Assembly: GCA_934215405.1 (NCBI GenBank)
Contig: CAKPZU010000107.1
Location: forward strand, 1-7,413
DNA: 7,413 bases
Direction: 5' to 3'
DNA from: an uncultured Bacilli bacterium
Lineage (GTDB): Bacteria; Bacillota_I; Bacilli_A; RFN20; CAG-631
Of this stretch, positions 1 to 5,184 are shown piece by piece. Position 1 is the first letter of the stretch; the number at the start of each line of letters is the position of its first letter. The position numbers and the translations under genes were made by a program. The notes below the pieces were generated by a model. That model was given only the letters and a program-made list of their open reading frames with translations. It ran no database searches and had not been told where the DNA came from.

Positions 1-196
1 TGTTAAAGGTGGAGGATACAATGGTCAAACTGGTGCAATCCGTTTAGGAATTGCAAGAGCTTTACTTGAAGCTTCAGCTGAATATCGTCCAACATTAAAA
101 TCTTTAGGTTTATTAACAAGAGATGCTCGTGCTAAAGAACGTAAGAAATATGGTCTTAAAGGTGCTAGAAGAGCTCCACAATTCTCAAAACGTTAA
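1..196 (+). CDS. rpsI: 30S ribosomal protein S9, C-terminal part (5' end outside window)
   Basis: This is the last 64 residues of ribosomal protein S9, read in frame from position 2 to the TAA at 194-196. S9 is a small-subunit head protein whose extended basic tail reaches towards the P-site tRNA. The visible part has the family hallmarks: the glycine-rich GGGYNGQ segment, the GAIRLGIARAL helix, the RPTLKSLGLLTRD stretch, the basic KERKKYGLKGARRAPQFSKR end and the terminal Lys-Arg. The C-terminus looks complete and unaltered. In Bacilli rpsI normally follows rplM, which would lie just upstream. An intrinsic terminator starts 15 bases after the stop. The only uncertainty is the missing 5' half. 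Confidence 0.97.
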   Translation, partial: VKGGGYNGQTGAIRLGIARALLEASAEYRPTLKSLGLLTRDARAKERKKYGLKGARRAPQFSKR

Positions 197-210
197 TTTA
201 TTTATGCAAG

Positions 211-241
211 AAAAAGATCCAATTATTTGGGTCTTTTTTTT
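211..241 (+). terminator. Rho-independent terminator of the rpsI operon
   Basis: Bases 211-220 (AAAAAGATCC) pair with 229-238 (GGGTCTTTTT) over ten positions with a single G-T wobble, around an 8-base AT loop. The 3' arm runs into eight consecutive T residues (234-241). The A-run before the stem mirrors the T-run, so the hairpin could also work weakly on the opposite strand. It lies 15 bases after the rpsI stop, as expected for the end of the rplM-rpsI unit. Confidence 0.88.
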
Positions 242-260
242 GTGTTTTATTTAATATAAT
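232..260 (+). promoter_or_regulatory. Possible promoter of the amidase gene
   Basis: A perfect -10 hexamer TATAAT lies at 255-260. The only box at 17-bp spacing is the weak TCTTTT at 232-237, which falls inside the terminator T-tract. Transcription would start near 266-268, leaving a very short leader before the ATG at 276 and placing the upstream ATG at 264 outside the transcript. In such AT-rich DNA a TATAAT can occur by chance, so support is moderate at best. Confidence 0.4.
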
Positions 261-265
261 TAAAT

Positions 266-269
266 GGTG
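266..269 (+). promoter_or_regulatory. Weak ribosome binding site that decides the amidase start
   Basis: GGTG at 266-269 lies six bases before the ATG at 276 and can pair with the CACC part of the 16S anti-Shine-Dalgarno sequence. No purine-rich site precedes the in-frame ATG at 264. The next gene has the same arrangement (GGTGA at 958-962 before the ATG at 967), which supports 276 as the real start. Confidence 0.5.
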
Positions 270-275
270 TTAACA

Positions 276-947
276 ATGAAAAAAGCAATACTATTTTTAT
301 TATTTACAAGCATGATAGTCATTCAATTGATGTCTTTTTTAATGGCATTTAAAGTAAAAGAAACATCATCATTAATAAACGATGTAATTTTTATAGATCC
401 AGGACATGGTGGAAGAGATAATGGTACACATTATGAAAATGTTTTAGAGGATGAATTAAATTTAAAACTTGCTATAAATCTTTATGAAGCAATTATAAGT
501 GATGGAGGATATTGTTATTTAACTAGAAATGATGATTATGATTTAAGCTATGCTTATTCAAAAAATCATAAAATAGATGATTTAAAGAAAAGGATAGAGT
601 ATATAGAAAAAGCTAAATCAACATTATTTGTTTCATTACATTTAAATTACTACCCAAATAATAATGTTAATGGCTTACAGGTTTTTTATCAAAATGACAA
701 TGAAAAAAGTAAATTATTAGCCACAACTATGCAAGAAACTTTAAACAAAGAAAATCTACGCAAAAAGAAGATTAAAAAAGGTGACTTTTTCTTGTTAAAT
801 AATTGTAAGGTTACGGGGATACTAATTGAATATGGCTTTTTATCAAGTGAATATGATAGAAAAAAATTATTAGATGATAAATATTTAAAGAAACTAGCTA
901 ATTTAATTAAAAGTGGAATAAATGAATACTTAACGAAATATTGTTAA
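276..947 (+). CDS. cwlD: N-acetylmuramoyl-L-alanine amidase, CwlD-like (Amidase_3)
   Basis: A zinc amidase of 223 residues that is predicted to cut the bond between N-acetylmuramic acid and the L-alanine of the peptidoglycan stem peptide. Residues 1 to about 26 (MKKA, then a hydrophobic stretch) form a signal peptide or membrane anchor, so the enzyme acts outside the membrane. The Amidase_3 motifs are all present: DPGHGG at 41-46 (zinc ligand His44), Glu58 in the LEDELNL stretch (zinc ligand), SLHLN at 120-124 (zinc ligand His122), and IEYGFLS at 184-190 with catalytic Glu185. There are no SPOR, SH3 or AMIN domains, which matches the short CwlD type. In Bacillus subtilis cwlD also lies close downstream of rpsI, and there it makes muramic-delta-lactam in the spore cortex; whether this organism sporulates cannot be told. 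An in-frame ATG at 264 would add MVLT but lacks a ribosome binding site. The gap to the next gene is 19 bases, suggesting co-transcription. Confidence 0.88.
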   Translation: MKKAILFLLFTSMIVIQLMSFLMAFKVKETSSLINDVIFIDPGHGGRDNGTHYENVLEDELNLKLAINLYEAIISDGGYCYLTRNDDYDLSYAYSKNHKIDDLKKRIEYIEKAKSTLFVSLHLNYYPNNNVNGLQVFYQNDNEKSKLLATTMQETLNKENLRKKKIKKGDFFLLNNCKVTGILIEYGFLSSEYDRKKLLDDKYLKKLANLIKSGINEYLTKYC

Positions 948-966
948 AAATAACTATGGTGATTAA

Positions 967-1362
967 ATGAAAAAAGCTATAAAAGTTTTTTTTACTATTG
1001 CAAAAAGTGTAACATTTATATTATTCCTTTTTGTATTTTCCTTAATTGTTGTTTCATTTTCTTTAAGCAATGAAAAAAGAACTAATCCTTATTGTGTCAA
1101 TAAATATCAGAATGAAATAGTTGCAATAAATGATAAATCAATTAAAGAATATACTTTTAACTTTGACTGTAATACCTTGTATATTAGGGCTTTATTAATT
1201 GATAATATTGATGAAGAAGCATTAAATGATACTTTACTTAATATAAAGGAGCAAGTAATTAACTATGATTGCTTTATACATTTAACACTTACTAGTAATG
1301 ATAAAACGTATTATGCCTCTATTTCAAAAGATGATAAGAAAATATATTTACTAGGAAAGTAA
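967..1362 (+). CDS. Unknown 131-residue protein with one N-terminal membrane segment
   Basis: I do not recognise this protein. It begins MKKAIKVFFT, followed by one strongly hydrophobic segment (about residues 15-33) and then a polar domain of about 95 residues that is probably extracytoplasmic. The domain contains a likely strand-strand-helix-strand order: TFNFDCNTLYIRALLI around 63-78, an acidic helix around 82-99, then short strands FIHLTLTS and KTYYASIS. Cysteines are at 43, 68 and 102; none sits in a lipobox, so it is not an obvious lipoprotein. The start is supported by GGTGA at 958-962 four bases upstream. It follows the amidase by 19 bases, so the two are probably made together and the protein may act in the envelope, but that is inference from position. 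Base composition matches its neighbours. In B. subtilis nothing like it follows cwlD. Confidence 0.75.
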   Translation: MKKAIKVFFTIAKSVTFILFLFVFSLIVVSFSLSNEKRTNPYCVNKYQNEIVAINDKSIKEYTFNFDCNTLYIRALLIDNIDEEALNDTLLNIKEQVINYDCFIHLTLTSNDKTYYASISKDDKKIYLLGK

Positions 1363-1376
1363 ATATAAAACAATTT

Positions 1377-1408
1377 TAAATTAGTTAATAAATTAGCATT
1401 TTAGCATT
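1377..1408 (+). repeat. Short direct repeats in the gap before tsaC
   Basis: TAAATTAG occurs at 1377-1384 and again at 1389-1396, a 12-base period. The second copy overlaps a perfect tandem pair of TTAGCATT at 1393-1400 and 1401-1408. They sit 10-40 bases upstream of the putative tsaC promoter, so they could be a regulator site, but simple-sequence drift in AT-rich DNA explains them equally well. No terminator hairpin is evident in this 103-base gap. Confidence 0.4.
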
Positions 1409-1417
1409 TTCCTTTTC

Positions 1418-1446
1418 TTGTATTTGAAGCTTTAATAGTATAAAAT
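1418..1446 (+). promoter_or_regulatory. Probable sigma-A-type promoter of the tsaC-rpiB-atpI unit
   Basis: TTGTAT (1418-1423) and TAAAAT (1441-1446) are separated by 17 bp; TATAAA at 1439-1444 is an alternative -10. Transcription would start around 1453, just at the tsaC ribosome binding site (AGAGGA, 1452-1457), so the leader would be very short. The boxes are reasonable but the AT content makes chance matches likely. Confidence 0.5.
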
Positions 1447-1465
1447 ATTAAAGAGGATTAAAGGT

Positions 1466-2077
1466 ATGGAAACAAAAATTTATCAAAGTAAGGATTATAA
1501 AAAAATTATTGAGGATTTATTAAGAGGTGAGGTTGTTGGTTTCCCAACAGAAACTGTTTATGGCTTAGCTATTGTATATAATAGTAAGGAAGCCTTTGAT
1601 AAAATCTATCAAATAAAAAACAGGTCTATTACTAAGCCTATTTCAGCAATGGTTGCAAACAAGGATGTTTTAAAAAGTATTGCAATAGTTGATGAAAGAG
1701 CAAGTAAGGTTGTTGATAATTTAATGCCTGGGTCTATTACGGTTATTTTGCCCGCTAAGGATAATCTTTTAGAGCATGTTACCTTTAATCTAAAAACAAT
1801 TGGTGTTAGAATTCCAACAAACGAAACTGCTTTAAAAATATTAAATGAAATAAATATTCCACTTTTAGTAACAAGTGCTAATATTTCAAATGAGCCTTCC
1901 TTATTAAAAGCTAAGGATGTTTATTCAAAGTTTAATGGTAAAATTGCTTCCTTAATTGATGAGGATGCTATAAATGGAGTTGCTTCAACAGTTGTTGATT
2001 TAACTAAAAAACCAATTAAGATTTTAAGGGAAGGCCCAGTAAGTAAAGAAAGGATAGAAGAAGTTTTAGGTGAATAA
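1466..2077 (+). CDS. tsaC: L-threonylcarbamoyladenylate synthase (Sua5/YciO/YrdC family)
   Basis: This cytoplasmic enzyme makes threonylcarbamoyl-AMP from threonine, bicarbonate and ATP. The TsaD/B/E proteins then transfer the threonylcarbamoyl group to A37 of tRNAs that read ANN codons (t6A). The 203 residues form one YrdC domain: GFPTETVYGL at 25-34, the basic site K51/R53 with K57-P58, MPGSIT at 87-92 (usually PGPLT), GVRIP at 113-117, TSANIS at 136-141, STVVDL at 174-179 and ILREG at 186-190. The C-terminal Sua5 domain of the longer B. subtilis protein is absent, so this is the short TsaC form. AGAGGA (1452-1457) lies eight bases before the ATG. In B. subtilis the homologue ywlC lies a few genes upstream of rpiB and the atp operon, so the position is conserved. 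The stop is one base from the rpiB start, implying translational coupling. Confidence 0.93.
   Translation: METKIYQSKDYKKIIEDLLRGEVVGFPTETVYGLAIVYNSKEAFDKIYQIKNRSITKPISAMVANKDVLKSIAIVDERASKVVDNLMPGSITVILPAKDNLLEHVTFNLKTIGVRIPTNETALKILNEINIPLLVTSANISNEPSLLKAKDVYSKFNGKIASLIDEDAINGVASTVVDLTKKPIKILREGPVSKERIEEVLGE
2068..2073 (+). promoter_or_regulatory. Ribosome binding site that decides the rpiB start
   Basis: AGGTGA lies five bases before the ATG at 2079, inside the last codons of tsaC. A longer frame opening at the GTG at 2070 would start within this site and would lack any binding site of its own, so the ATG at 2079 is preferred. Confidence 0.7.
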
Positions 2078-2078
2078 T

Positions 2079-2513
2079 ATGAAAATTGCTATTGCTAATG
2101 ACCATGGCGGTCTTGATTTAAAAAATGCTATAATGAAGCATTATAAAGGAAAATATGATTTTATAAATTGTGGAACAGATACATATGATTCATGTGATTA
2201 TCCATTGTTTGCTTTTAAGGCATGCGAGCTTGTCGCTTCAAAAAAAGCCGATTTTGCTATTGTTATTTGTAAAAGTGGAATTGGCATGTCAATTGCAGCA
2301 AATAAAGTAAAGGGTATTAGATGCGCCTTAATTGATAATACTACTAATGCAAGATTATGCCATCAGCATAATAATGCTAATGCTATCGCTCTTGGAGCTA
2401 ATGATGTTAGTACAAGAAAGGCATATAAAATAATAGATGCTTATATAGAGGCTAAGTTTGAAACTCGTCATCAAAGAAGAATTGATTTAATTAGTAATTA
2501 TGAAAATAACTAA
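2079..2513 (+). CDS. rpiB: Ribose-5-phosphate isomerase B family protein (RpiB/LacAB)
   Basis: A cytoplasmic sugar-phosphate isomerase of 144 residues, most likely interconverting ribose 5-phosphate and ribulose 5-phosphate in the non-oxidative pentose phosphate pathway. Family landmarks are DHGG at 8-11, the DYP at 40-42, the catalytic Cys64 in CKSGIGMSIAANK, the HNNAN motif at 97-101 with His97, and RHQRR at 130-134 near the end, where phosphate-contacting arginines lie. Substitutions stand out: RpiB enzymes usually read CGTGIG at the catalytic loop and LGAR after the HN motif, but here these read CKSGIG and LGAN. LacA, the galactose-6-phosphate isomerase subunit, also has HNNA and a non-arginine there but lacks the catalytic cysteine, so a shifted substrate is possible. 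Rpi activity remains the best guess because the cysteine, DH and RH motifs are kept. It follows tsaC by one base and overlaps the next gene by 14 bases. The B. subtilis homologue ywlF lies in the same neighbourhood upstream of atp. Confidence 0.88.
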   Translation: MKIAIANDHGGLDLKNAIMKHYKGKYDFINCGTDTYDSCDYPLFAFKACELVASKKADFAIVICKSGIGMSIAANKVKGIRCALIDNTTNARLCHQHNNANAIALGANDVSTRKAYKIIDAYIEAKFETRHQRRIDLISNYENN

Positions 2514-2895
2514 TGACAATTTAAATGTCTATAATGATAATGATGATTCTTTAAAACAAATGCTAAAAAAATCAATGATTGTTTCGTTGGTTTTTTTAAT
2601 ACTAATAATTTCATTGATAATTATTTTTCCCAAAGCAATTACTTTATTAATTGGCTATATAGTAGGCGTTATTGTTGGCTTTGCTTTATATTATTTTACT
2701 GATAAATTAATAAAGCAAACATATTATAAGGATTATTTAAAGGCTTGTAAGAAAATTCATTTTATTTATCAATTAAGTTATTTTTTAGTATTTTTTATTT
2801 GTGGTTTTATTTTTAAATCATATTTTATAATAATAGGGCTAACAATTGGACTATTAATTATAAAAATAAGTACTTTATTTATTTGTAATAAATAA
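2500..2895 (+). CDS. atpI: AtpI-like membrane protein (putative ATP synthase subunit I)
   Basis: A small, very hydrophobic protein of 131 residues, assigned mainly from size, topology and position just before atpB. After a polar 20-residue N-terminus there are four likely membrane helices, about residues 27-44, 47-66, 88-105 and 107-128. Helix 2 carries a GxxxGxxxG pattern (G52, G56, G60), as is common in the AtpI family, and a positively charged loop separates helices 2 and 3. AtpI proteins assist c-ring assembly and are not part of the finished enzyme. The ATG at 2500 overlaps the rpiB end by 14 bases and has no evident ribosome binding site, so translation probably depends on re-initiation after rpiB. 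A later ATG (codon 21) also lacks a site. No terminator is seen after it, but a promoter for atpB lies in the 76-base gap, so atpI can be transcribed apart from the structural genes. Sequence identity to AtpI is too weak to judge by eye. Confidence 0.65.
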   Translation: MKITNDNLNVYNDNDDSLKQMLKKSMIVSLVFLILIISLIIIFPKAITLLIGYIVGVIVGFALYYFTDKLIKQTYYKDYLKACKKIHFIYQLSYFLVFFICGFIFKSYFIIIGLTIGLLIIKISTLFICNK

Positions 2896-2915
2896 ACACT
2901 TTCACTTTATTTGTT

Positions 2916-2944
2916 TTGATTTATAAAACTAATTATGTTAAAAT
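2916..2944 (+). promoter_or_regulatory. Probable main promoter of the ATP synthase operon
   Basis: TTGATT (2916-2921) and TAAAAT (2939-2944) are spaced by 17 bp, and TG at 2936-2937 gives an extended -10 (TGTTAAAAT). Transcription would start near 2951, about 20 bases before the atpB ATG and just upstream of its AGGAAG binding site (2959-2964). This is the best promoter match in the window and it lies in a gap between atpI and atpB. Confidence 0.65.
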
Positions 2945-2971
2945 ACAAATGTTAAAAAAGGAAGTAATAGT

Positions 2972-3760
2972 ATGGAAGCAATAAAATCTTTTTTTAAAAA
3001 TATTTGGAATTATTTTGTAAATGAGGCTAAAGGTGAGCTTTTAGTTTCTTTACTCGTTATGCTAATAATTGCTATTTTTGCTATTATTTTGGGAAATGCT
3101 ATTAAAAAAGCTGATCCTAAAAAGCCAACAAAGGGCTTAGCCTTTATTGCTGAAGAAATAATAAATTATGCTACAAAGCAAATTAGTGAAATATTAGGAA
3201 CAGCATACTTAAAGTTTACACCTTATTTTGTTTTCTTAATTTTATATATTCCATTAGCTTTCATTACTGGCTTGTTTGGTTTAGCCTCGCCAATGACTTA
3301 CTTTACAATACCTTTATGCTTAGGAATTGTAACTTGGTTTGGAATACAGCTATCAGCCATCCATTTTCAAAAGCTTGATTATATAAAAGGATTTACAAGC
3401 CCATTACCAACATGGATGCCAGTATTTGTGCCAATTAATATTTTAAGTAAGTTTTCACCCCTTCTTTCATTATCGATTCGTTTATTTGGTAATGCTGTAG
3501 CTGGCTACATTCTAATGTGGCTTGTTTATTGGGGAACTGGAATGCTAACTGAGGTCGTCTTTGGCTTAGCTAACTTAAATATTTTTGGTATTATTATAGC
3601 TCCAGTATTGCACGCTTATTTTGATGTCTTTGGAGCATTCATTCAAACAATTATATTTACAACATTAACATTGCTTCTTATTTCTGCTGAAATACCAGCA
3701 CCTGTTAATGTTGATGTAAATAAAACAAAAAAAAGTAAAAGCAAAGAAATAATTAATTAA
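2972..3760 (+). CDS. atpB: F1Fo ATP synthase subunit a
   Basis: The membrane stator subunit that provides the two half-channels through which ions reach and leave the c-ring. The 262 residues contain an N-terminal helix (about 22-41), several further membrane segments, and the family signature SLSIRLFGN at 166-173 with the essential Arg170, followed by the AGYILM helix. The last long helix (about 206-238) contains the conserved FxxFxQTIIFTTLTLLLI pattern. The tail from 247 on is lysine-rich and polar. The segment before the arginine reads INILSKFSPLLSLS, where many bacterial a subunits have a Glu and SKPLSLS; this looks mollicute-like but needs an alignment. AGGAAG at 2959-2964, seven bases before the ATG, fixes the start. 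It is the first structural gene of the operon, and atpE follows after 18 bases. Confidence 0.97.
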   Translation: MEAIKSFFKNIWNYFVNEAKGELLVSLLVMLIIAIFAIILGNAIKKADPKKPTKGLAFIAEEIINYATKQISEILGTAYLKFTPYFVFLILYIPLAFITGLFGLASPMTYFTIPLCLGIVTWFGIQLSAIHFQKLDYIKGFTSPLPTWMPVFVPINILSKFSPLLSLSIRLFGNAVAGYILMWLVYWGTGMLTEVVFGLANLNIFGIIIAPVLHAYFDVFGAFIQTIIFTTLTLLLISAEIPAPVNVDVNKTKKSKSKEIIN

Positions 3761-3763
3761 AAC

Positions 3764-3770
3764 AAGGAGG
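3764..3770 (+). promoter_or_regulatory. Strong ribosome binding site of atpE
   Basis: AAGGAGG at 3764-3770 is one of the two best Shine-Dalgarno matches in the window, eight bases before the atpE ATG. A strong site fits the need for many c subunits per enzyme, all made from the same polycistronic message as single-copy subunits. Confidence 0.75.
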
Positions 3771-3778
3771 AAAAAATT

Positions 3779-4060
3779 ATGTTAGATGTATTTAGTGTTT
3801 TAATGGCTTTAACTGATAGTGGTACAGCAGTAGGTATTGGCCTTGCATGTATTGGTGCTGGTATTGCTGTATTTACAGGATTTGGTTCAGGTATTGGAGA
3901 AGGTAACATTGCTGCCCATGCAATGGATGCAATTGGTAGAAATCCTGAAGCAGCTAGTGTTATTCGTTCTAATATGATTTTAGGTATTGCTTTAGCTGAA
4001 ACAACTGGTATTTATGGATTTGCTACTGCAATTTTAATTCTAGTAATGGCTCTATTTTAA
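3779..4060 (+). CDS. atpE: F1Fo ATP synthase subunit c (two-carboxylate type)
   Basis: The proteolipid that forms the rotating c-ring; each copy carries one coupling ion past subunit a. It has 93 residues: helix 1 (about 15-43) rich in glycine, a polar loop with the canonical RNPE at 54-57, and helix 2 (about 63-91) with the ion-binding Glu74 in ALAETTGIYG. Thr75 follows the glutamate, as Ser or Thr does in Na+-binding c subunits, whereas H+ types often have Ala. The GSGIGEGN segment places Glu41 where Ilyobacter tartaricus has its Na+ ligand Gln32, so each subunit has two carboxylates in the binding region. A similar pair was described in the Na+-coupled c-ring of Fusobacterium nucleatum. 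Na+ use is therefore plausible here but unproven. The N-terminus is about ten residues longer than minimal c subunits. Start and expression are supported by AAGGAGG upstream; atpF begins 23 bases after the stop. Confidence 0.97.
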   Translation: MLDVFSVLMALTDSGTAVGIGLACIGAGIAVFTGFGSGIGEGNIAAHAMDAIGRNPEAASVIRSNMILGIALAETTGIYGFATAILILVMALF

Positions 4061-4083
4061 TTTAAAGAAAAGGGGGAATAATT

Positions 4084-4638
4084 ATGGCAATACTTGCCTT
4101 ATTCTTAGCAGATGAAAGTGATAAATTTGCTGATTTAAAGAAAATCGCTGATAAAATTATTCCTAGTGATCCTTGGGCTTTTTTAGTACAACTACTAGCA
4201 ACCTTTATTTTAGTCTTAATATTAGCCAAGTTTTTAGTAAAGCCTGCAAGAAAATATATTAGTGAAAGACAAGCCTACATTCAAGGTAATCTTGATGAAG
4301 CTAATAACAAAAATATAGAGGCAGATGAAAAGCTAGCTGATGCAAACAAGCAAATTAAGGATGCAAAAATTACTAGTAAACAAATGATTGAAAGCGCCAA
4401 AGTTAGTGCGCTTAATGAAAAAGATAAAATTATTGATGATGCTAAAAATGAAGCTTCATTAATTAAAGAAAAAGCAAAAACAGATATTGAAAATGAAAGA
4501 AAAACTATGAAGGAACAATTAAACAACGAAGTTGTTGATATTGCTCTTCTTGCTGCTAGTAAGGTTGTTGAAAGAGAAGTAAGTGAAAAAGATAATCAAA
4601 GAATTATTGAATCATTTATTAATAAAGAGGATGAATAA
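4084..4638 (+). CDS. atpF: F1Fo ATP synthase subunit b
   Basis: The peripheral stalk subunit, which works as a dimer to hold the alpha/beta head still against rotation. It has 184 residues: an unusual N-terminal segment (1-30), a single membrane helix (about 31-52, starting at Trp31), the conserved basic exit KPARKYISERQ, then a long charged helix rich in Ala, Lys, Glu and Asp (about 60-165) that forms the right-handed coiled coil, and a short C-terminal end that contacts delta. Firmicute b subunits usually have the membrane helix within the first 25 residues. Here about 30 residues precede it, including a short hydrophobic MAILALFLA. There is no lipobox cysteine, unlike the lipoprotein b subunits of some mycoplasmas. 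GGGGGA at 4072-4077 precedes the ATG by six bases, supporting the start. The stop TAA overlaps the atpH ATG by one base. Confidence 0.93.
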   Translation: MAILALFLADESDKFADLKKIADKIIPSDPWAFLVQLLATFILVLILAKFLVKPARKYISERQAYIQGNLDEANNKNIEADEKLADANKQIKDAKITSKQMIESAKVSALNEKDKIIDDAKNEASLIKEKAKTDIENERKTMKEQLNNEVVDIALLAASKVVEREVSEKDNQRIIESFINKEDE

Positions 4639-5180
4639 TGGATAGTGTCGCATCTCGTTATGCTATTGCTCTTTTAAGTGTTGCAAGAGATAATAATCAA
4701 ATTAAAGAATATAATAGTGAGGTTGAATCAATAATCAATATTATTTTAAATAATAAGGGGTTTATTTCATTATTAAGTAGCTATGATATTAAAAAAGATG
4801 AAAAAAAAGAAATACTTAATAAGGTTTTTAATGGTAAAATAAATCAATATATTTTAAATATGATGTATGTTGTTGTTGATAATAATAGATGTAAATACCT
4901 TCTTGATATTTTAATGGAATTTGATCGTATTTCTTTAAACGAGCTTAATATTAAAAAAGGAATAGTTTATACAACAATAAAACTTACAAAACAGCAAATA
5001 GAAAAATTAAATGAAAAGGTTTCAAAAATGTTGAAGGCCAATGTCTTTTTAGTAAATGAAATTGATACTAAATTAATTGGTGGCTTGAAAATAGTTGTTG
5101 ATGATTATATTATTGATGATTCATTAAAATATAGATTAATAAGTTTAAAAGATGAAATATCTTTAAAGAAAGGGGAATAA
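4638..5180 (+). CDS. atpH: F1Fo ATP synthase subunit delta
   Basis: Subunit delta (OSCP homologue) sits on top of F1 and joins the alpha N-termini to the C-terminal ends of the b stalk. The 180 residues fit the family length. The N-terminal helical domain opens with the typical ASRYAIALLSVA, and the C-terminal domain carries the family signature around 147-167: IGGLKIVVDDYIIDDSLKYRL. In between the sequence is divergent, as is normal for delta. AGAGGA at 4626-4631 lies six bases before the ATG, inside the atpF end. The ATG shares one base with the atpF stop (TAATG), giving tight translational coupling, and atpA starts four bases after the stop. Nothing is missing or broken. Confidence 0.94.
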   Translation: MDSVASRYAIALLSVARDNNQIKEYNSEVESIINIILNNKGFISLLSSYDIKKDEKKEILNKVFNGKINQYILNMMYVVVDNNRCKYLLDILMEFDRISLNELNIKKGIVYTTIKLTKQQIEKLNEKVSKMLKANVFLVNEIDTKLIGGLKIVVDDYIIDDSLKYRLISLKDEISLKKGE

Positions 5181-5184
5181 ATTA

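Noticed and set aside
264..275. ATG at 264 as the amidase start
   Set aside because: No ribosome binding site precedes it, and it lies only three bases after the TATAAT box. The ATG at 276 gives a normal MKKA signal-peptide start.
956..970. Mini-frame ATG-GTG-ATT-AAA-TGA overlapping the start of the unknown gene
   Set aside because: A four-codon leader peptide coupled to the gene is possible, but ATGGTG here more simply serves as the GGTGA binding site. It also lacks a binding site of its own.
1363..1465. Terminator hairpin between the unknown gene and tsaC
   Set aside because: Only very weak A/T-only pairings are possible and no stem followed by a T-run was found.
2070..2078. GTG at 2070 as the rpiB start
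   Set aside because: It falls inside the AGGTGA ribosome binding site of the ATG at 2079 and would add only MNN before the family's normal N-terminus.
4281..4526. 81-codon open frame on the minus strand inside atpF
   Set aside because: It lies entirely opposite the coiled-coil coding part of subunit b. The Ser/Leu/Phe-rich translation is the antisense of Glu/Lys/Asp/Ala codons, so it is a shadow of the real gene.
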